From Azolla caroliniana (taxonomy: Eukaryota > Polypodiophyta): 64,000 bases of DNA. The notes under the pieces were generated by a model. That model had not been told where the DNA came from. It made no database searches and was given only the letters and a program-made list of their open reading frames with translations. The position numbers and the translations under genes were made by a program. Every line of letters starts with the position of its first letter. The stretch's first letter is position 1. Where the stretch lies: positions 10,788,001 through 10,852,000 of the forward strand of contig JBHGNT010000010.1 of the NCBI GenBank assembly GCA_043228905.1, written 5' to 3'. This document shows positions 9,224-21,518 of the stretch, in pieces.

Positions 9224-12200
9224 TCACTTCGGCATGGGATGTCTCTCCAACCCGATCCTCTTCCGGCATGCTTCCATCTTGTCGGGTGTGAGCACCTTGG
9301 TTAGCATATCCGACCCGTTCTCGTCCGTGTGGATCTTCGTCAGCACGAACTCCTTGTCTTCTATCCTTTCCCGGATCCAGTGGTATCTACGCTGGATGTG
9401 TTTCGTCCGGGAATGGTAGGCCGCGTTCTTCGCAAGGTGGATGGCACTCTGACTGTCGCAGTAGAGTCGGTACTCCTCTTGCCGGATACCGAGCTCTCTA
9501 ATGAAGTCCTTCATCCATATTATTTCCTTGCCGGCTTCAACAGCCGCCATGTACTCCGCCTCCGTGGTTGACAACGCAACCGTCTTCTGCAGCCTCGACT
9601 GCCACGAAACAGCTCCCCCTGCATACGTCATCACATACCCTGATGTGGACCGGCTGGTATCTGCATCAGCCGACATATCCGAATCGGTAAAGCCGTCGAG
9701 TTCGGCCTTACCGGAGCCGAATCGGAGGCACACGTTTGCCGTGCCCTTCAGGTATCGGAGTATCCACTTGACCGCGTTCTAGTGCTCTTTGCCGGGATTG
9801 CTCATGTACCGGCTCACCACTCCGACTGCGTATCCTATGTCCGGTCTTGTACACACCATTGTGTACATCAAGCTTCCGACGGCAGAGGCATATGGTACTT
9901 TCATCATGTCCTCCTTCTCAGCCTTTGTCTTGGGGCTTTGCTTGCTGGACAACTTGCAGTTTGCCGGGAGGGTTGACCCGACCGGTCTTGCTTCCGACAT
10001 GTTGAACCGTTGAAGCACCTTTGTCACGTACTTCTCCTGTGACAGCCACAACTCCTTCTTCTTCCGGTCCCGGATGATGTGCATCCCTAGTATTTGCCTC
10101 GCCGGACCCAGGTCCTTCATTGAGAAGGTTCGGTGAAGCGCTTTCTTCAGCGCCCGTATCTTAACCTGGTCCCGTCCGACGATCAACATGTCGTCCACGT
10201 ACAGGAGGAGTATTAGAGAGTCTCCTCCTTCGAACTTCTTCACAAACACGCAGTGATCAGACTGCGTTTTGTGGTACCCTTCGTCGGTCATGAAGGAGTC
10301 GAACTTCCGGTACCATTGCCGGGGAGCCTGCTTCAGTCCGTAAAGGCTCTTCTTCAAACGGCATACCAGGTGCTCCTTCCCTTTCTTCTCGAATCCTTCC
10401 GGTTGCTGCATGTAGATCTCTTCTTCGAGGTCACCGTGAAGGAATGCCGTCTTCACGTCCATCTGTTCTACCTCGAGGTCCATGCTTGCCGCTATGCTCA
10501 GCACCGTCCGGATGGAGGTCATCTTCACTACCGGGGCAAATATCTCGTCGAAGTCGACGCCCTTCTTCTGCTGAAACCCCTTCACCACGATCCTGGCTTT
10601 GTATCTCGGGGGGTTCCCGAGATACAAAGCCTGGTATGCCGGGGAGCCTGCTTCAGTCCGTAAAGGCTCTTCTTCAAACGGCATACCAGGTGCTCCTTCC
10701 CTTTCTTCTCGAATCCTTCCGGTTGCTGCATGTAGATCTCTTCTTCGAGGTCACCGTGAAGGAATGCCGTCTTCACGTCCATCTGTTCTACCTCGAGGTC
10801 CATGCTTGCCGCTATGCTCAGCACCGTCCGGATGGAGGTCATCTTCACTACCGGGGCAAATATCTCGTCGAAGTCGACGCCCTTCTTCTGCTGAAACCCC
10901 TTCACCACGATCATGGCTTTGTATCTCGGGGGGTTCCCGGCATCTCCCGGTTTCAGCTTGAACACCCACTTGTTTCGAAGTGCCCGCTTTCCTTTCGGCA
11001 ACTCCACAAGTTCATATGTGTGGTTCTCATGCAGGGAATCCATCTCGTCCTGCATGGCACTCAACCACCTGCGGCTCTGGGTGTCATGCTTTGCTTCTTC
11101 AAAGCTCTCCGGCTCCCCTTCGTCGGTTAGCAGCACGTGCTCTGGTTCCGGAAATCTCCGGGGGGCCCTTCTCTCTCTTAGAGGATATCTCCGTTCCGGA
11201 GCTTCGGTAACCGGTTCTTCCGATTCTTCTTCATCCGAATCCATTTCGGGATCGGGGCCGGTTCCGGTATCATTTTCATCTTCTTCGGCCGGTTCTGTTT
11301 CTTCACCGTCTTCGGCCGGATCCTCGAGTGCTAACCGGTCTCTTGCCGGTCGGGACTGCTCCTCGTAGAGTTGATCCTCACCGGTCGACTTGGAGCTCTT
11401 CATCTTCTTCTCCGACTCCCAGTCGGCAAGTGTCTTGTTCTCCATGAAGATGATATCTCGACTCCTGAATATCTTCTTGTCGACCGGGTCCCATACTCGG
11501 TAGCCGAACTCGTCATCGCCGTAACCGAGGAATATGCATGGCTGGGTCTTTGGATCTAGCTTTCCTCTCCGGTCCTTAGCCACATGCACATATGCGAGGC
11601 ACCCGAACACCTTCAGATGCCGGTAGGATACTTCCCTACCGGTCCACACTCTCTGCGGCGTGTCTCCGTCCAAAGGTACTGAGGGTGATCTATTTATCAC
11701 GTATGTCGCCGTCGACATCGCCTCAGCCCAAAACCCCTTGGGTAATTTCGCATGCGCCAGCATACTCCGGACCCTCTCCATTATGGTCCGGTTCATCCTC
11801 TCGGCCAGCCCGTTCAGTTCCGGCGTCTTCGGCACAGTAAACTCGAGCCGGATTCCCTTCGAGCGACAGTACTCCGCGAACTGCCCCTGGTATTCTCCTC
11901 CGTTATCCGCTCGTATCGCTTTCAGCTTCTTGCCGGATTCTCTTTCCACCCTCGCGTGGAGTTCTTTGAAGACGGACAACACTTGGTCCTTTGTCTTCAA
12001 CGGTGCCGTCCACAGCTTCCGGCTGTGATCATCAATGAAAGTCACGAAGTACTGGGCTCCGCCATGTGACTTCGTTTCTACCTGACACACATCAGTGTGC
12101 ACCAAGTCCAATGGTGCGCTACGTCTCGTCGGTGGCCTTGAGTGGAAGGAGGTTCGGTTCTGCTTACCGGCCAGGCAATCGGTGCACTTCTCCAGGTGCA

Positions 12201-13617
12201 CATGCTTCACTGGAATAAGGTTGTCTTCTGCAAGCCTCTTCATCCCCTTCTCACTCATGTGGCACAGTCTTTTGTGCCACAGCTCACCGGCAGTGTCGAC
12301 TGCCACGTTCAACTCCTCCGGACATAGCCGGGAATTCATCAGGTACAGTGTGTTGATCTTCCGGGCCCGAGCTACTATCAGGCTCCCTTTGCTGAACTTC
12401 ATGACACCGTTCCGGATGCTACCCGTGTAGCCTTCATCGTCTAGCCTCCCGGCCGAAATCAGGTTCAATCGAACCTCCGGAACGTGTCGGACATCCTTCA
12501 GCAGCATTTTGCATCCGGTCGGGGTTGTCAACCATACGTCTCCTATGCCGGCAATCCGGCACGTACCTTCATTTCCCATCCGAACACAGCCATGTTCACC
12601 GGTTGTGTAGGATGAGAAGTATCTCCTTTCCGGGGTCAGGTGGAACGACGCTCCGGAATCGACCACCCAGGTAGTCTCATCGCCGGCAATGTTTAGTTCA
12701 CCTTCTTCGGTGATGAGCATGATCTCCTCTTCACTTGCCGCGAGTGCCGTCGTTCCTTTCCGGTCCTGCCCTCGCCGATCCGGACCTCTCCGGTCCGTGG
12801 CTCCCCGGTATGCACCGTTTCTCTCCGGTGACTTCTTCGAATCGGTGTCGCCGGCTCCGTTGTCTTTTCGGTAATGCCGACAGTTCTTCCGGAAGTGCCC
12901 CGGCTTCCCACAGTGGAAGCATGTGGGTCTTCCTCTTGACTGCGACCGGGTCCCCGACTTCTCCCGTCTTTGCGGACTCCGGTTCCATTGTCTTCCCCGT
13001 TCCGATTCGGTAAGCAGCGCCTTCGAGTCGGAGGCCGGTTCTTTATCTCTCCGACGCGCATCTTCGTTCAAAATACTTGTCTTTACCGTTTGTAGGGACA
13101 AGTTATCTTCGGTGCAGGAGGTGCTGAGAGTCACCACCAAGTTCTCCCAGCTGTCCGGCAATGTACACATCAGGATGATGGCTTGCATTGCATCCTCCAA
13201 CGGGAACTTGATCGCCGCAAGCTGGTTCACGAATCCCATGAACGTGCTTACGTGTTCCACCATACTCTCGCCGTCCCGGTACTTGAGGTTCACTATCTTT
13301 CTCATCAGGGAGGTCCGGTTCAACGCATTCTTCCTCTCGTAGAGGCCCGACAGCTTCCTCCACATCTCATATGCGTTGGTGTCGTTCGCCACGTGTTGTA
13401 GAACGCTCACGTCGACGTATTGCCGAATGGTTGCAACGGCTTTCCGGTTCCGAAGCCTCCATTCCGACTCAAGTACCCCCTTCGGTATTTCCGACCTGTC
13501 AATCGGTTCGTACAGGTCCCGAACAATCAGAAGATCCTCCATCTTGATCTTCCAGTCGGCGTAATTCTGCGCATTCAGCACCATCATCCCCGGCTGCCCG
13601 CTACTGCCGCCTTCCAT
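9224..13617 (-). pseudogene. Copia-2 gag-pol, broken by a duplication and a stop
   Basis: Read on the minus strand from ATG 13617. Gag with a CCHC knuckle, protease (DSGAS), integrase and the first part of reverse transcriptase are open down to about 10,620. There a 320-base tandem repeat step changes the frame. The second part (10,684 down to 9782, containing YVDD) ends at a TAG where Copia-1 has Trp, and the RNase H part is open down to 9224 in that same frame. Apart from these lesions the sequence follows Copia-1 closely, so inactivation is recent. It lies in the opposite orientation to Copia-1, about 2.5 kb away. Confidence 0.93.
10319..10939 (-). repeat. Tandem duplication with filler inside Copia-2 pol
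   Basis: About 300 bases of the reverse-transcriptase coding region are present twice, at about 10,319-10,619 and 10,639-10,939 (offset 320), nearly identical. The roughly 20 bases between them are not random: 10,616-10,631 is the exact inverted copy of 10,595-10,610, with GGGTT between. The offset is not a multiple of three and destroys the frame. Confidence 0.9.
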
Positions 13618-13633
13618 TTTCTGCACTGTCGTC

Positions 13634-13645
13634 GCTCTGATACCA
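13634..13645 (-). other. Primer binding site of Copia-2
   Basis: The plus strand reads GCTCTGATACCA, the complement of TGGTATCAGAGC, three bases from the 5' LTR, as in Copia-1. Confidence 0.93.
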
Positions 13646-13648
13646 CTT

Positions 13649-14325
13649 TGTCGAGAATCAACGCTCCGATTCGCCTTCACCGCTCGGCCACAACCGAGCA
13701 ATCACGAATCAATGCAGCAGAAAAATAGGAAACACAGAGAAAGACACGATAACACACGGATTAACGTGGAAAACCCTATACGGGAAAAACCACGGGAGTG
13801 CAAGACTCCAAACTATCACTATACGCGGGAATGTACAATGGCGAGCTGCAAGGCGACGACCTTGAGCTCGCTGTCCTCGCCACAGGCGGCGGTAATGCAC
13901 AGAGGCAACGACCTCCTCGTCTCTCTCTCTCTCTCTCTCGGCTGCTCTCTTCACTCTCTCTAAGTGAAAAAACAGAAAATGAGCAACAACAGCAGCAGCA
14001 ATAAACTGTTTGCCCTAAGTCATATTTATACACATATGACTTTCGGGCTATTTACAAATGTAGCCTCAAGGGCCCTTGGCAAACATATTCACAGATATGT
14101 CCTCGCATCCGTATCTCTCTCCGGGTACATACGTCATCCGGCTCCGTAACCGGGGTCTTCAGCATCCGGCTCCGTAACCGGGGTCTTCAGCATCCGGCTC
14201 CGTAACCGGGTACTCTTCATCCGGCTTCATGCCGGGTACTCTTCATCCTACGGTTCCGTAACAGCCTCCGGGCTTGCCGTCATTCATCTCCGGACATCCC
14301 ATCCGGAGGGACCGAAATCCCAACA
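13649..14325 (-). repeat. 5' LTR of Copia-2
   Basis: 677 bp, plus-strand ends TGTCGAG and CCCAACA. It is followed at 14326-14330 by GGTTT, the duplicated target. It closely matches the 3' LTR except for the 28-bp repeat-unit difference. Confidence 0.93.
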
Positions 14326-14330
14326 GGTTT

Positions 14331-14396
14331 TCCACCACAATGGACCATGAACACAGTGGCCCCTATACATAAAGGAGGGAACCCAATGGACCCAAA
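14331..14396 (+). pseudogene. LINE ORF2, middle piece between two copia insertions
   Basis: Only 66 bases of the LINE survive here between Copia-2 and Copia-3. The frame reads on from the codons before 8564 and into the codons after 19,812. It encodes the conserved reverse-transcriptase segment around IHKGG. It ends in CCAAA (14392-14396), the Copia-3 target duplication. Confidence 0.9.
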
Positions 14397-14869
14397 TGTT
14401 AAGAAAACGTGAAGAAGGCACTCAGGCTCTTCTTATGTGCGCGGCGGATCGTGGTGTGCTAGATCGTTTAGTGCTCAAACACAGAAGGGAAGGGGAAAGG
14501 AGACTTACCTCTGTAGCAGCCAAAACTTCTTCTATTTCATTTACACGCGGAGCTCTACTTGCTCTCGTCTATTTCTCTCTTTTCCTCTCACTCTCTGAGC
14601 TCTTCCTCTCTTTCCTCACTCTCTCACTCAAAGTTCTACTTCCTGTGTATTTCTTCCTCTTACTTACCTACTCTCTTACTTTTTACCTAAGTAATAAGTT
14701 ACTTACGTATGCAGCTAATTAGCTGTCAGTCGCTAAATAGCTGTCAGTAGCTAATTAGATGTCAGTAGCTAATTAGTTGTTTCTCCTTTATGTTCACAAG
14801 TAGCTAAATAGCTACTATAGATTATTTCCTAATAAGCATCACATACCATGTTGAGCTTGCTTCCCAACA
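14397..14869 (-). repeat. 3' LTR of Copia-3
   Basis: 473 bp, ends TGTT and CAACA on the plus strand. It carries repeated AGCTAATTAG / AGCTAAATAG units at about 14715-14815; it has one more 18-bp unit than the 5' LTR. The reversed polypurine tract (CTCCCCCTCAAGC) adjoins at 14870. Confidence 0.93.
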
Positions 14870-14887
14870 CTCCCCCTCAAGCTCAAC

Positions 14888-17800
14888 TTATCCTTTCTTG
14901 GGGTTATCTACCACTTCTTTTCCATGATGCTTTTCAGCCATCATATCAGTGTCTACAACTCCCATCATGTTCCGAAACTGTGTATGCTTTTCCACACTCA
15001 ATCCCTTTGTGAGAATATCAGCAACCTGCTGATTTGTATTCACATACACCAGATCAACTTCTCCTTCAATCACTTTTTCTCTAACAAAGTGATAATGCAC
15101 TTCAATGTGCTTTGTTCTTGCGTGGAACACTGGGTTTTTTGCAACCTGAATGCTGCTCATATTGTCACACCAGATTGTGACAGTACCATATATATACTCT
15201 CCCAAATCAGCAAGCAATCTTCTAATCCATACCTCTTCACAAGTGGCTATGGCAACTCCTCTGTACTCAGCTTCAATACTAGACAATGCAACAGTAGCTT
15301 GTTTCTTGCTACTCCATGAAATACCTGCACTTCCCAATGTAAACATATATCCACTTGTGGATCTTCTATCTGTTTGGCTTCCAACCCAATCAGCATCTGT
15401 ATATCCTTCCAGATTTATGTCCAAATCAGCCCTGCAAAACAGTCCATAGTTCTGAGTAGCTTTTACATACCTCAGAATTCTTCTAATGCGGTCCAAATGC
15501 GGCTTTGTTGGCTGTTGCATAAATTGGCTAACTAATCCAACTGCATAACTCAAATCAGGTCTTGTTATGGTCAAATAAATAAGGTTGCCCACCATAGACC
15601 TGTACATGTTTACATCTTCTATTTTGACTCCCAAATCAGCCCTCAATTTGCAGTTTTTATCTAGTGGTACTCCAATAGGTTTGCATCCGAGCATACCATA
15701 CTTTTTCAACATAGTTGTTGCATATTGTCTTTGCAACACACATATACCATTTTCAGATCTGATGATTTCAATACCCAAAAAATATCTCAGATCTCCCAAA
15801 TCTTTCATATGAAATTTCCTTTCCAAATTTCATTTCAGCTTACTTATTTCATCCATGAAATCACCTCCAATGATGAGATCATCAACATAAATCAGAATCA
15901 CAACAATACAATCATCTTTCCTTTTAACATACAATGATGAATCAGCCTTTGACATTTTGAAGTCAAGTTTTTTCAGATAATCTGAAAGTTCTCTGTGTCA
16001 TGTTCTTGGTGCCTGTTTCAGTCCATAGAGAGCCTTTTTCAGCTTACATACATAATCTAGATGCTTCCTATCTTCAAAACCTGGTGGTTGACACATATAC
16101 ACTTCTTCTTCCAAGTTACCATGTAAGAAGGCATTTTTTACATCCATATGATGAAGAAACCAACTTCTGGATGCACCTACAACCACTAATGTCCTCAATG
16201 TTGCCATCTTTGCAACCGGTGCAAATGTCTCATCATAATCAATTCCTTGCATTTGGGCATATCCCTTTGCAACCAATCTTGCTTTATGTCTACTTACATT
16301 CCCACTGGAATCATGCTTTGTCTTGTAGACCCATTTGCAACCTACCACATTTTTTCCTTTTGGTAACTTCACCAAATCCCATGTTCTGTTTTCAGCCAAT
16401 GCATCAATCTCTTCTTGCATTGCATCCACCCATTTCTTCTCAGTTTTAGCCTCATCAAAACTACTTGGATCAGGGATCTGTACCACCTTAGACATATATG
16501 CATAATGCATAGCCATATATGTATCATAACCAAATCTTTCAACAGTTTTTTTCTCTCTATCTGATCTTCTCAGTTTCTGATTTGCATCCTTCAATGCTTT
16601 TTCCATACCAGGGATTTTCAATCCTCTTATACCAAGAAAATCATCCAATGATATATCTGAATCCTCATCTTCCATGTTTTTAGACAAGTCATCCAACATT
16701 TCATACTCTGGCATTTTCTGTTTTCCTTTTTTATCATCACATTTTTTGTGTCCTCCACTTTTTCCACTCCAAGAATTCGAGTCAGATTTACCATCTGAGC
16801 TTTTTGATGGTCCAGAACATTCTGTTGATGTTGGACTTTGTTGTCCAACCTTGCTTCCATCTCTGTGGCAGTCTTCTACATTTTCAGATTTGTCTCTGTC
16901 TTCAATCTCATTGTCTTCATCAGTCTTTGGATTCTGTTTTGGACTGTACCAGCTGGCTAACTCATCAAAAATTACATCCCTACTTGTCACAATCTTCTTT
17001 GTTACAGGGTTATAACATCTATACCCTTTTTGTTCTTCTGAATAGCCAACAAAAATACATTTTTCTGCTTTTGGATCCAGCTTACTTCTTACTTCTGCAG
17101 GCACATGTACATATGCAAGGCATCCAAACACTTTTAAGTGTTCTAAACTAGGTTTCCTTCCATAGAAACACTCTTCAGGAGTTGCTTCATGTACTCCCAA
17201 TGTTATACATCTATTTAGAATATAATTTGTTGTATTTACAGCTTCTGCCCAATAGTACAATGGCATATTCTTCTTTGTCATCAAAGCCCTTGCAATGTTC
17301 ACCAATGTTCTGTTTTTCCTCTCAGCAACTCCATTTTGCTGTGGAGTATATCTACATGTGAACTGTCTTCTTATTCCCTGATTGCATAGAAAATCAGAAA
17401 ATTCATTGGAGAAATACTCTCCTCCTCCTTGTACCTGCCTGCTTTTCTACCATGCATTTAAACTTACAAAAACATTCAAACACTTCACTTTTCTCTTTCA
17501 TGAAATACACCCATGTTTTCCTTGAGCAATCATCAATAAAAGTTACATAGAATCTGCAGCCACCGATAGATGCATTCTTAGTTGGTCCCCATACATCCGT
17601 ATGTACCAAATCCAATAGATTTTTACTTACATGTCTTTCATGAGGGAATGGCAACCTATTTTGCTTTCCATATTGACATGCTTCACATATCTTTCCCATT
17701 TCACAATTTTTCAGTTTTGGCAGTCCAGCGACTGCATCTTTTCTCAACATATTCTTTAGGGTTTGCATACTTATGTGGCCAATCCTTTTATGCCACATTT

Positions 17801-19214
17801 CTACATCTGAGACTACACTCATTCCATTTGCAAACATAGCTGAAATCTATTTAGGCATGTCAACATCCAAAATAAACATTCTTCCTTGTCGTTTTCCTTT
17901 TGCAATGAGCTTCCCATTCTTTTCTATATAGCATCCACTTTGCTTAAACTTTACTTGCATACCTTGCTCTACTATCTGTCCAACAGAAATCAGATTCTTA
18001 GCAAGATTTGGAACATGCATTACATTCAACATATACTTAGTCTTTCCTTTTTCTTCCCACAATGGGATATCTCCAACATGTTCTATTTGGTGAGTACTAT
18101 TATCACCCGTCTGTACATAGCCAGGAATCTCTGGTTCTCTCAACCTTTCAAACCAGTTTGCATGTCCAGTCATATGGTTAGATGCCCCCGAGTCTACATA
18201 CCATGTAAACTCTTCATTACATTTCTGTGAGCTTTCAGCCATTGCTGCTATCTCATGTTGTACCACAAATGCACCATCTTTTTCACAATCTTCACTAGTT
18301 TGGGCATAGTTATTCTGCTATCTCTTTCCTCTTTGCTCATCATTTTGCTTCTTGTAACATTCAGCTTGTGTGTCGCCTGGTTTTCCACAATACCAACAGC
18401 CATCATCATTTACATATATTTGCTTACCTCTACCTTGGTTGCTCCCCCTACCTCTGTTGTTGTTTCTTCCTCTAATGGTTTGTTGTCCTCTTCCTTGATA
18501 ACCATTATTGTTGGTTCTTGCTGAGCCAAATCTTCCATGGCCTCTTCCTCGGCCTCTTCCGGCACTATTATATAGGGCTTGCCCCTCATTCTCAAGATTT
18601 CCTTTATTTACATCATCCATCTGATTCCTTTCTTCTACTACAAGCATTGAAACCAAATCTGGAAAACTTGGGATACTATCCCTTGTAAGCATAGAGGTTT
18701 TAAAACTTTTGTATTGAGGTCCCAAGCCTCTCAAGCATATTTCTACCTTATCATCATCTTCTATCTTTACATTGATAGAAGCAAGTGATTCACATATGCT
18801 CTTTATTTTCAAAGCATACTCATTTATTGACATCTTACCTTTTTCTAAGGTATTTAGCTCAGTCTTCAACTGTAGCTTTCTAGCTTTTGTGTTTACTGCA
18901 AACAGTTTTACCAAACTGTCCTAAGCTTCTTTTGGGAGCATAGCATCCTGTATGTGCCCAAGCATCGAATCTGAGATGCTAAGTGAGAGCCAATGCATTA
19001 CCTTCCTTGCCCCTTGATTCCAATCTTTGAATGCTTTAATCTGTGCTCTTGTGGCATTTTCTTTTGGGATCTCCGGAGCCTCTTCTAGGTCTCCTTCAAT
19101 GTAATCCCAGTATCCTTTCCCCATTAGGAAATTTGTCATTCTAAATTTCCACACCAGGAAATTGTTTTTATCTAGTTTCTCTGTAACTATTTGGCTCGCA
19201 TTCTCTGCAGCCAT
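14888..19214 (-). pseudogene. Copia-3 gag-pol with multiple lesions
   Basis: Read on the minus strand from ATG 19214. Gag (UBN2-like part 19214-18924 and 18914-18321) has a Gly/Arg/Asn-rich stretch before a knuckle that reads CX2C...GD...C, with Asp in place of the zinc-binding His. Protease (YVDSGAS) lies near 18200; integrase from about 17,840; reverse transcriptase in 17,305-15,998; RNase H in 15,826-14,888. In-frame stops lie at 18921-18923, 18318-18320 and 17847-17849 (all TAG) and 15998-16000 (TGA). One frameshift lies near 17,400, and a further stop lies just before 15,826. The order is normal for copia. The protein cannot be made as one chain. Confidence 0.92.
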
Positions 19215-19340
19215 TATCTCTTCCAAACTAGGGTTTTTGCTACGATTACTTCAACAAGTAACTTTCTGATTCAGATCAGCAAACAGAGAATTACCTTTCT
19301 CAGATCTATGCACTTCTGTACTCTTCTTTATGAGCAACTT

Positions 19341-19352
19341 GCTCTGATACCA
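19341..19352 (-). other. Primer binding site of Copia-3
   Basis: GCTCTGATACCA on the plus strand directly abuts the 5' LTR; complement of initiator tRNA-Met. Confidence 0.92.
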
Positions 19353-19807
19353 TGTTAAGAAAACGTGAAGAAGGCACTCGGGCTCTTCTTATGTGTGCGG
19401 CGGATCGTGGTGTGCTAGATCGTTTAGTGCTCAAACACAGAAGGGAAGGGGGAAGGAGACTTACCTCTGTAGCAACCAGAACTTCTTCTATTTCATTTAC
19501 ACGCGGAGCTCTACTTGCTCTCGTCTATTTCTCTCTTTTTCTCTCACTCTCTGAGCTCTTCCTCTCTTTCCTCACTCTCTCACTCAGAGTTCTACTTCCT
19601 GTGTATTTCTTCCTCTTACTTACCTACTCTCTTACTTTTTACCTAAGTAATAAGTTACTTACGTATGCAGCTAATTAGCTGCTTGTAGCTAATTAGCTGT
19701 CAGTAGCTAATTAGTTGTTTCTCCTTTATGTTCACAAGTAGCTAAATAGCTACTATAGCTTATTTCCTAATAAGCATCACATACCATGTTGAGCTTGCTT
19801 CTCAACA
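19353..19807 (-). repeat. 5' LTR of Copia-3
   Basis: 455 bp, TGTTAAGAAAACG to CTCAACA on the plus strand, followed by CCAAA. It has one 18-bp AGCTAATTAG-type unit fewer than the other LTR. Confidence 0.93.
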
Positions 19808-19812
19808 CCAAA

Positions 19813-21518
19813 TACATATAGGACCATTATGATAGGCCATACGCTCGCTAAACTATATGGTGCAATAATGGAAGCGGAGCTTAGCGATTATATGGAAACA
19901 TTAAGTCTTCGAGCACCTGAGCAAGTTGGCTTTAGATGACGAGCCTTCTCCACTATTGACCATATCTTCACACTTAGGTGCTTAATTGACCAGACAAAGG
20001 CTCATAAGAAGAAACTATATTGTTGCTTTGTGGACTTCCGCAAAGCCTTTGACACAGTTCCTAGGGAGAAGTTGTTTGATAGACTTAAGAGCTTGGAGAT
20101 ACCAAATGACATGATCTAGGCAATTTATGCCCTATATAAGTAAGTCTCTGGGTGCGTAAGATGCCCAAGTGGCCTATCCGATTGTTTCACTAGCACCATT
20201 GTTGTAAAACAAGGTTGCCCCCTATCTCCGACTCTTTTTGGGATCTACATTGATGAGGTCACTGATTTTATTGCTCATAAAGGAGGCAAGGGAGTAGTTA
20301 TTGGGGATACGCAAGTTAGTCTCTTACTCTACGCAGAAGACATTGTCTTGCTCTCAGAGTCAGAACATGACCTACAAAAGCATCTTAATGCCCTAGATGA
20401 CTTTTGTACACAACAAGGATTGGTAGTGAATCTAGTGAGAACTAAAGTCCTTATCTTTCATACATCGTCCCAAGTTAGGAGTAAATGTCACCTAATCCTC
20501 TCTCATAAACTAGTTGAGGTAGTTGGATAATATGTATACTTGGGAGTCACTTTAGTGCTCGCTCAGGTAAATTCTTGATGACCCAAGCAACCAAAGATAG
20601 GCTAACGAGAGGGTATTCATCCCTCTCACTCTTAGAGAGACAATGCCACCAGACATACTTTCAAGAACAACGGACTAAGGGATGGCTCTTCGACTCATTA
20701 GTGACCCCTTCCCTCATGTATGCATCAATAGTATGGGCTCTAGGTCTACCATCTTTCATGTGGACGCAATTAGAGAGACCTTTGGTGACGATGTTATCAC
20801 ATCAACTCCGAAGCAAATCGACAATACCACATGACATTATTAGAGCAGAGTTCAATCTGCCCCCGATGTTAGTAGAAGCACTGTTTCAAGTGGTAGTTTT
20901 TATTCATCGAATACATAGCCAACCACAAGATAGGATATCCCGTCGAGCGTTTGAGGCATCTCAATCCCTACATGTGTCTAGAGACACTAGCTCTTGGTAT
21001 AGCACTGTGGTGAGTTGGTTACTTGCAAACGACATAGACATTAATAACCTACGCCCCCCCTTAAGTACAACCATGGGACTGAGCAAACTCTAATATCTCA
21101 TGAAGACCGTAATAAAGTGATACACCAAGAAAAATGGCAAATTTACACTCGATATAAATGGATCACCCCACGAGAGCCACTCCCATCTAAAATGTTGTAC
21201 TATAAGGAACACTTCTTGCACTTCTCTCAATTAGGTTTTATTACACGACCAAGATATCTAGATACATTCTTATCAAATGCACTAAGGGTTACCATTGGAC
21301 AACTTAGGATATCAGCTCACCAACTTGAGATTGAGAATGGTCGGGCTAATAGAGTCCCTAGGGAGGAAAGGCTATGTAGGTTGTGCCACATAGAGATAGA
21401 GGATGAGTATCACTTCACATGCAAGTGCCCAACTTATGCCGAGATACGAGTGGAATACCAAGACATATTAGGACCCTCTCCCATCCTCTCCAAACTATTA
21501 GATACCCAAGAGACTAGG
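19813..21518 (+). pseudogene. LINE ORF2, 3' part: reverse transcriptase and CCHC finger
   Basis: It continues the LINE reverse transcriptase after Copia-3. Motifs in order: FVDFRKAFDTVPR near 20,020-20,060; GCPLSPTLFGIY near 20,214-20,250; and the active-site motif near 20,330-20,341. The active site reads Tyr-Ala-Glu-Asp, where the family has Ala-Asp-Asp: the first catalytic Asp is Glu (20,336-20,338). The thumb follows, and then a C-terminal zinc-finger region (CRLC...HFTCKC) near 21,370-21,430. Stops lie at about 19,937, 20,117 and 20,528, with a frameshift between 20,530 and 20,580. The enzyme is certainly inactive. Confidence 0.88.

Larger units (their letters stand above)
8565..14325 (-). 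mobile_element. Copia-2: same family as Copia-1, inserted into the LINE
   Basis: A 5,761-bp minus-strand element with LTRs at 13649-14325 (5') and 8565-9213 (3') and target duplication GGTTT at 8560-8564 and 14326-14330. The coding region is the same family as Copia-1 but is disabled by an internal tandem duplication (10,319-10,939) that shifts the frame, and by a TAG at 9779-9781. Its LTR outer end (TGTCGAGAATCAACG on the plus strand) differs from that of Copia-1, so it is a subfamily. The LTRs differ in length by 28 bp, which matches an extra copy of the short CATCCGGCTCCGTAACCGG unit near 14130-14190. Confidence 0.96.
14397..19807 (-). mobile_element. Copia-3: complete but decayed Ty1/copia element in the LINE
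   Basis: A minus-strand element of 5,411 bp. Its LTRs are 19353-19807 (5') and 14397-14869 (3'). Its target duplication CCAAA lies at 14392-14396 and 19808-19812. It belongs to a different copia family from Copia-1 and Copia-2: LTR start TGTTAAGAAAACG on the plus strand, different gag. The LTRs are near identical apart from one 18-bp repeat unit, so insertion is fairly recent despite several nonsense changes in pol. Confidence 0.95.
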
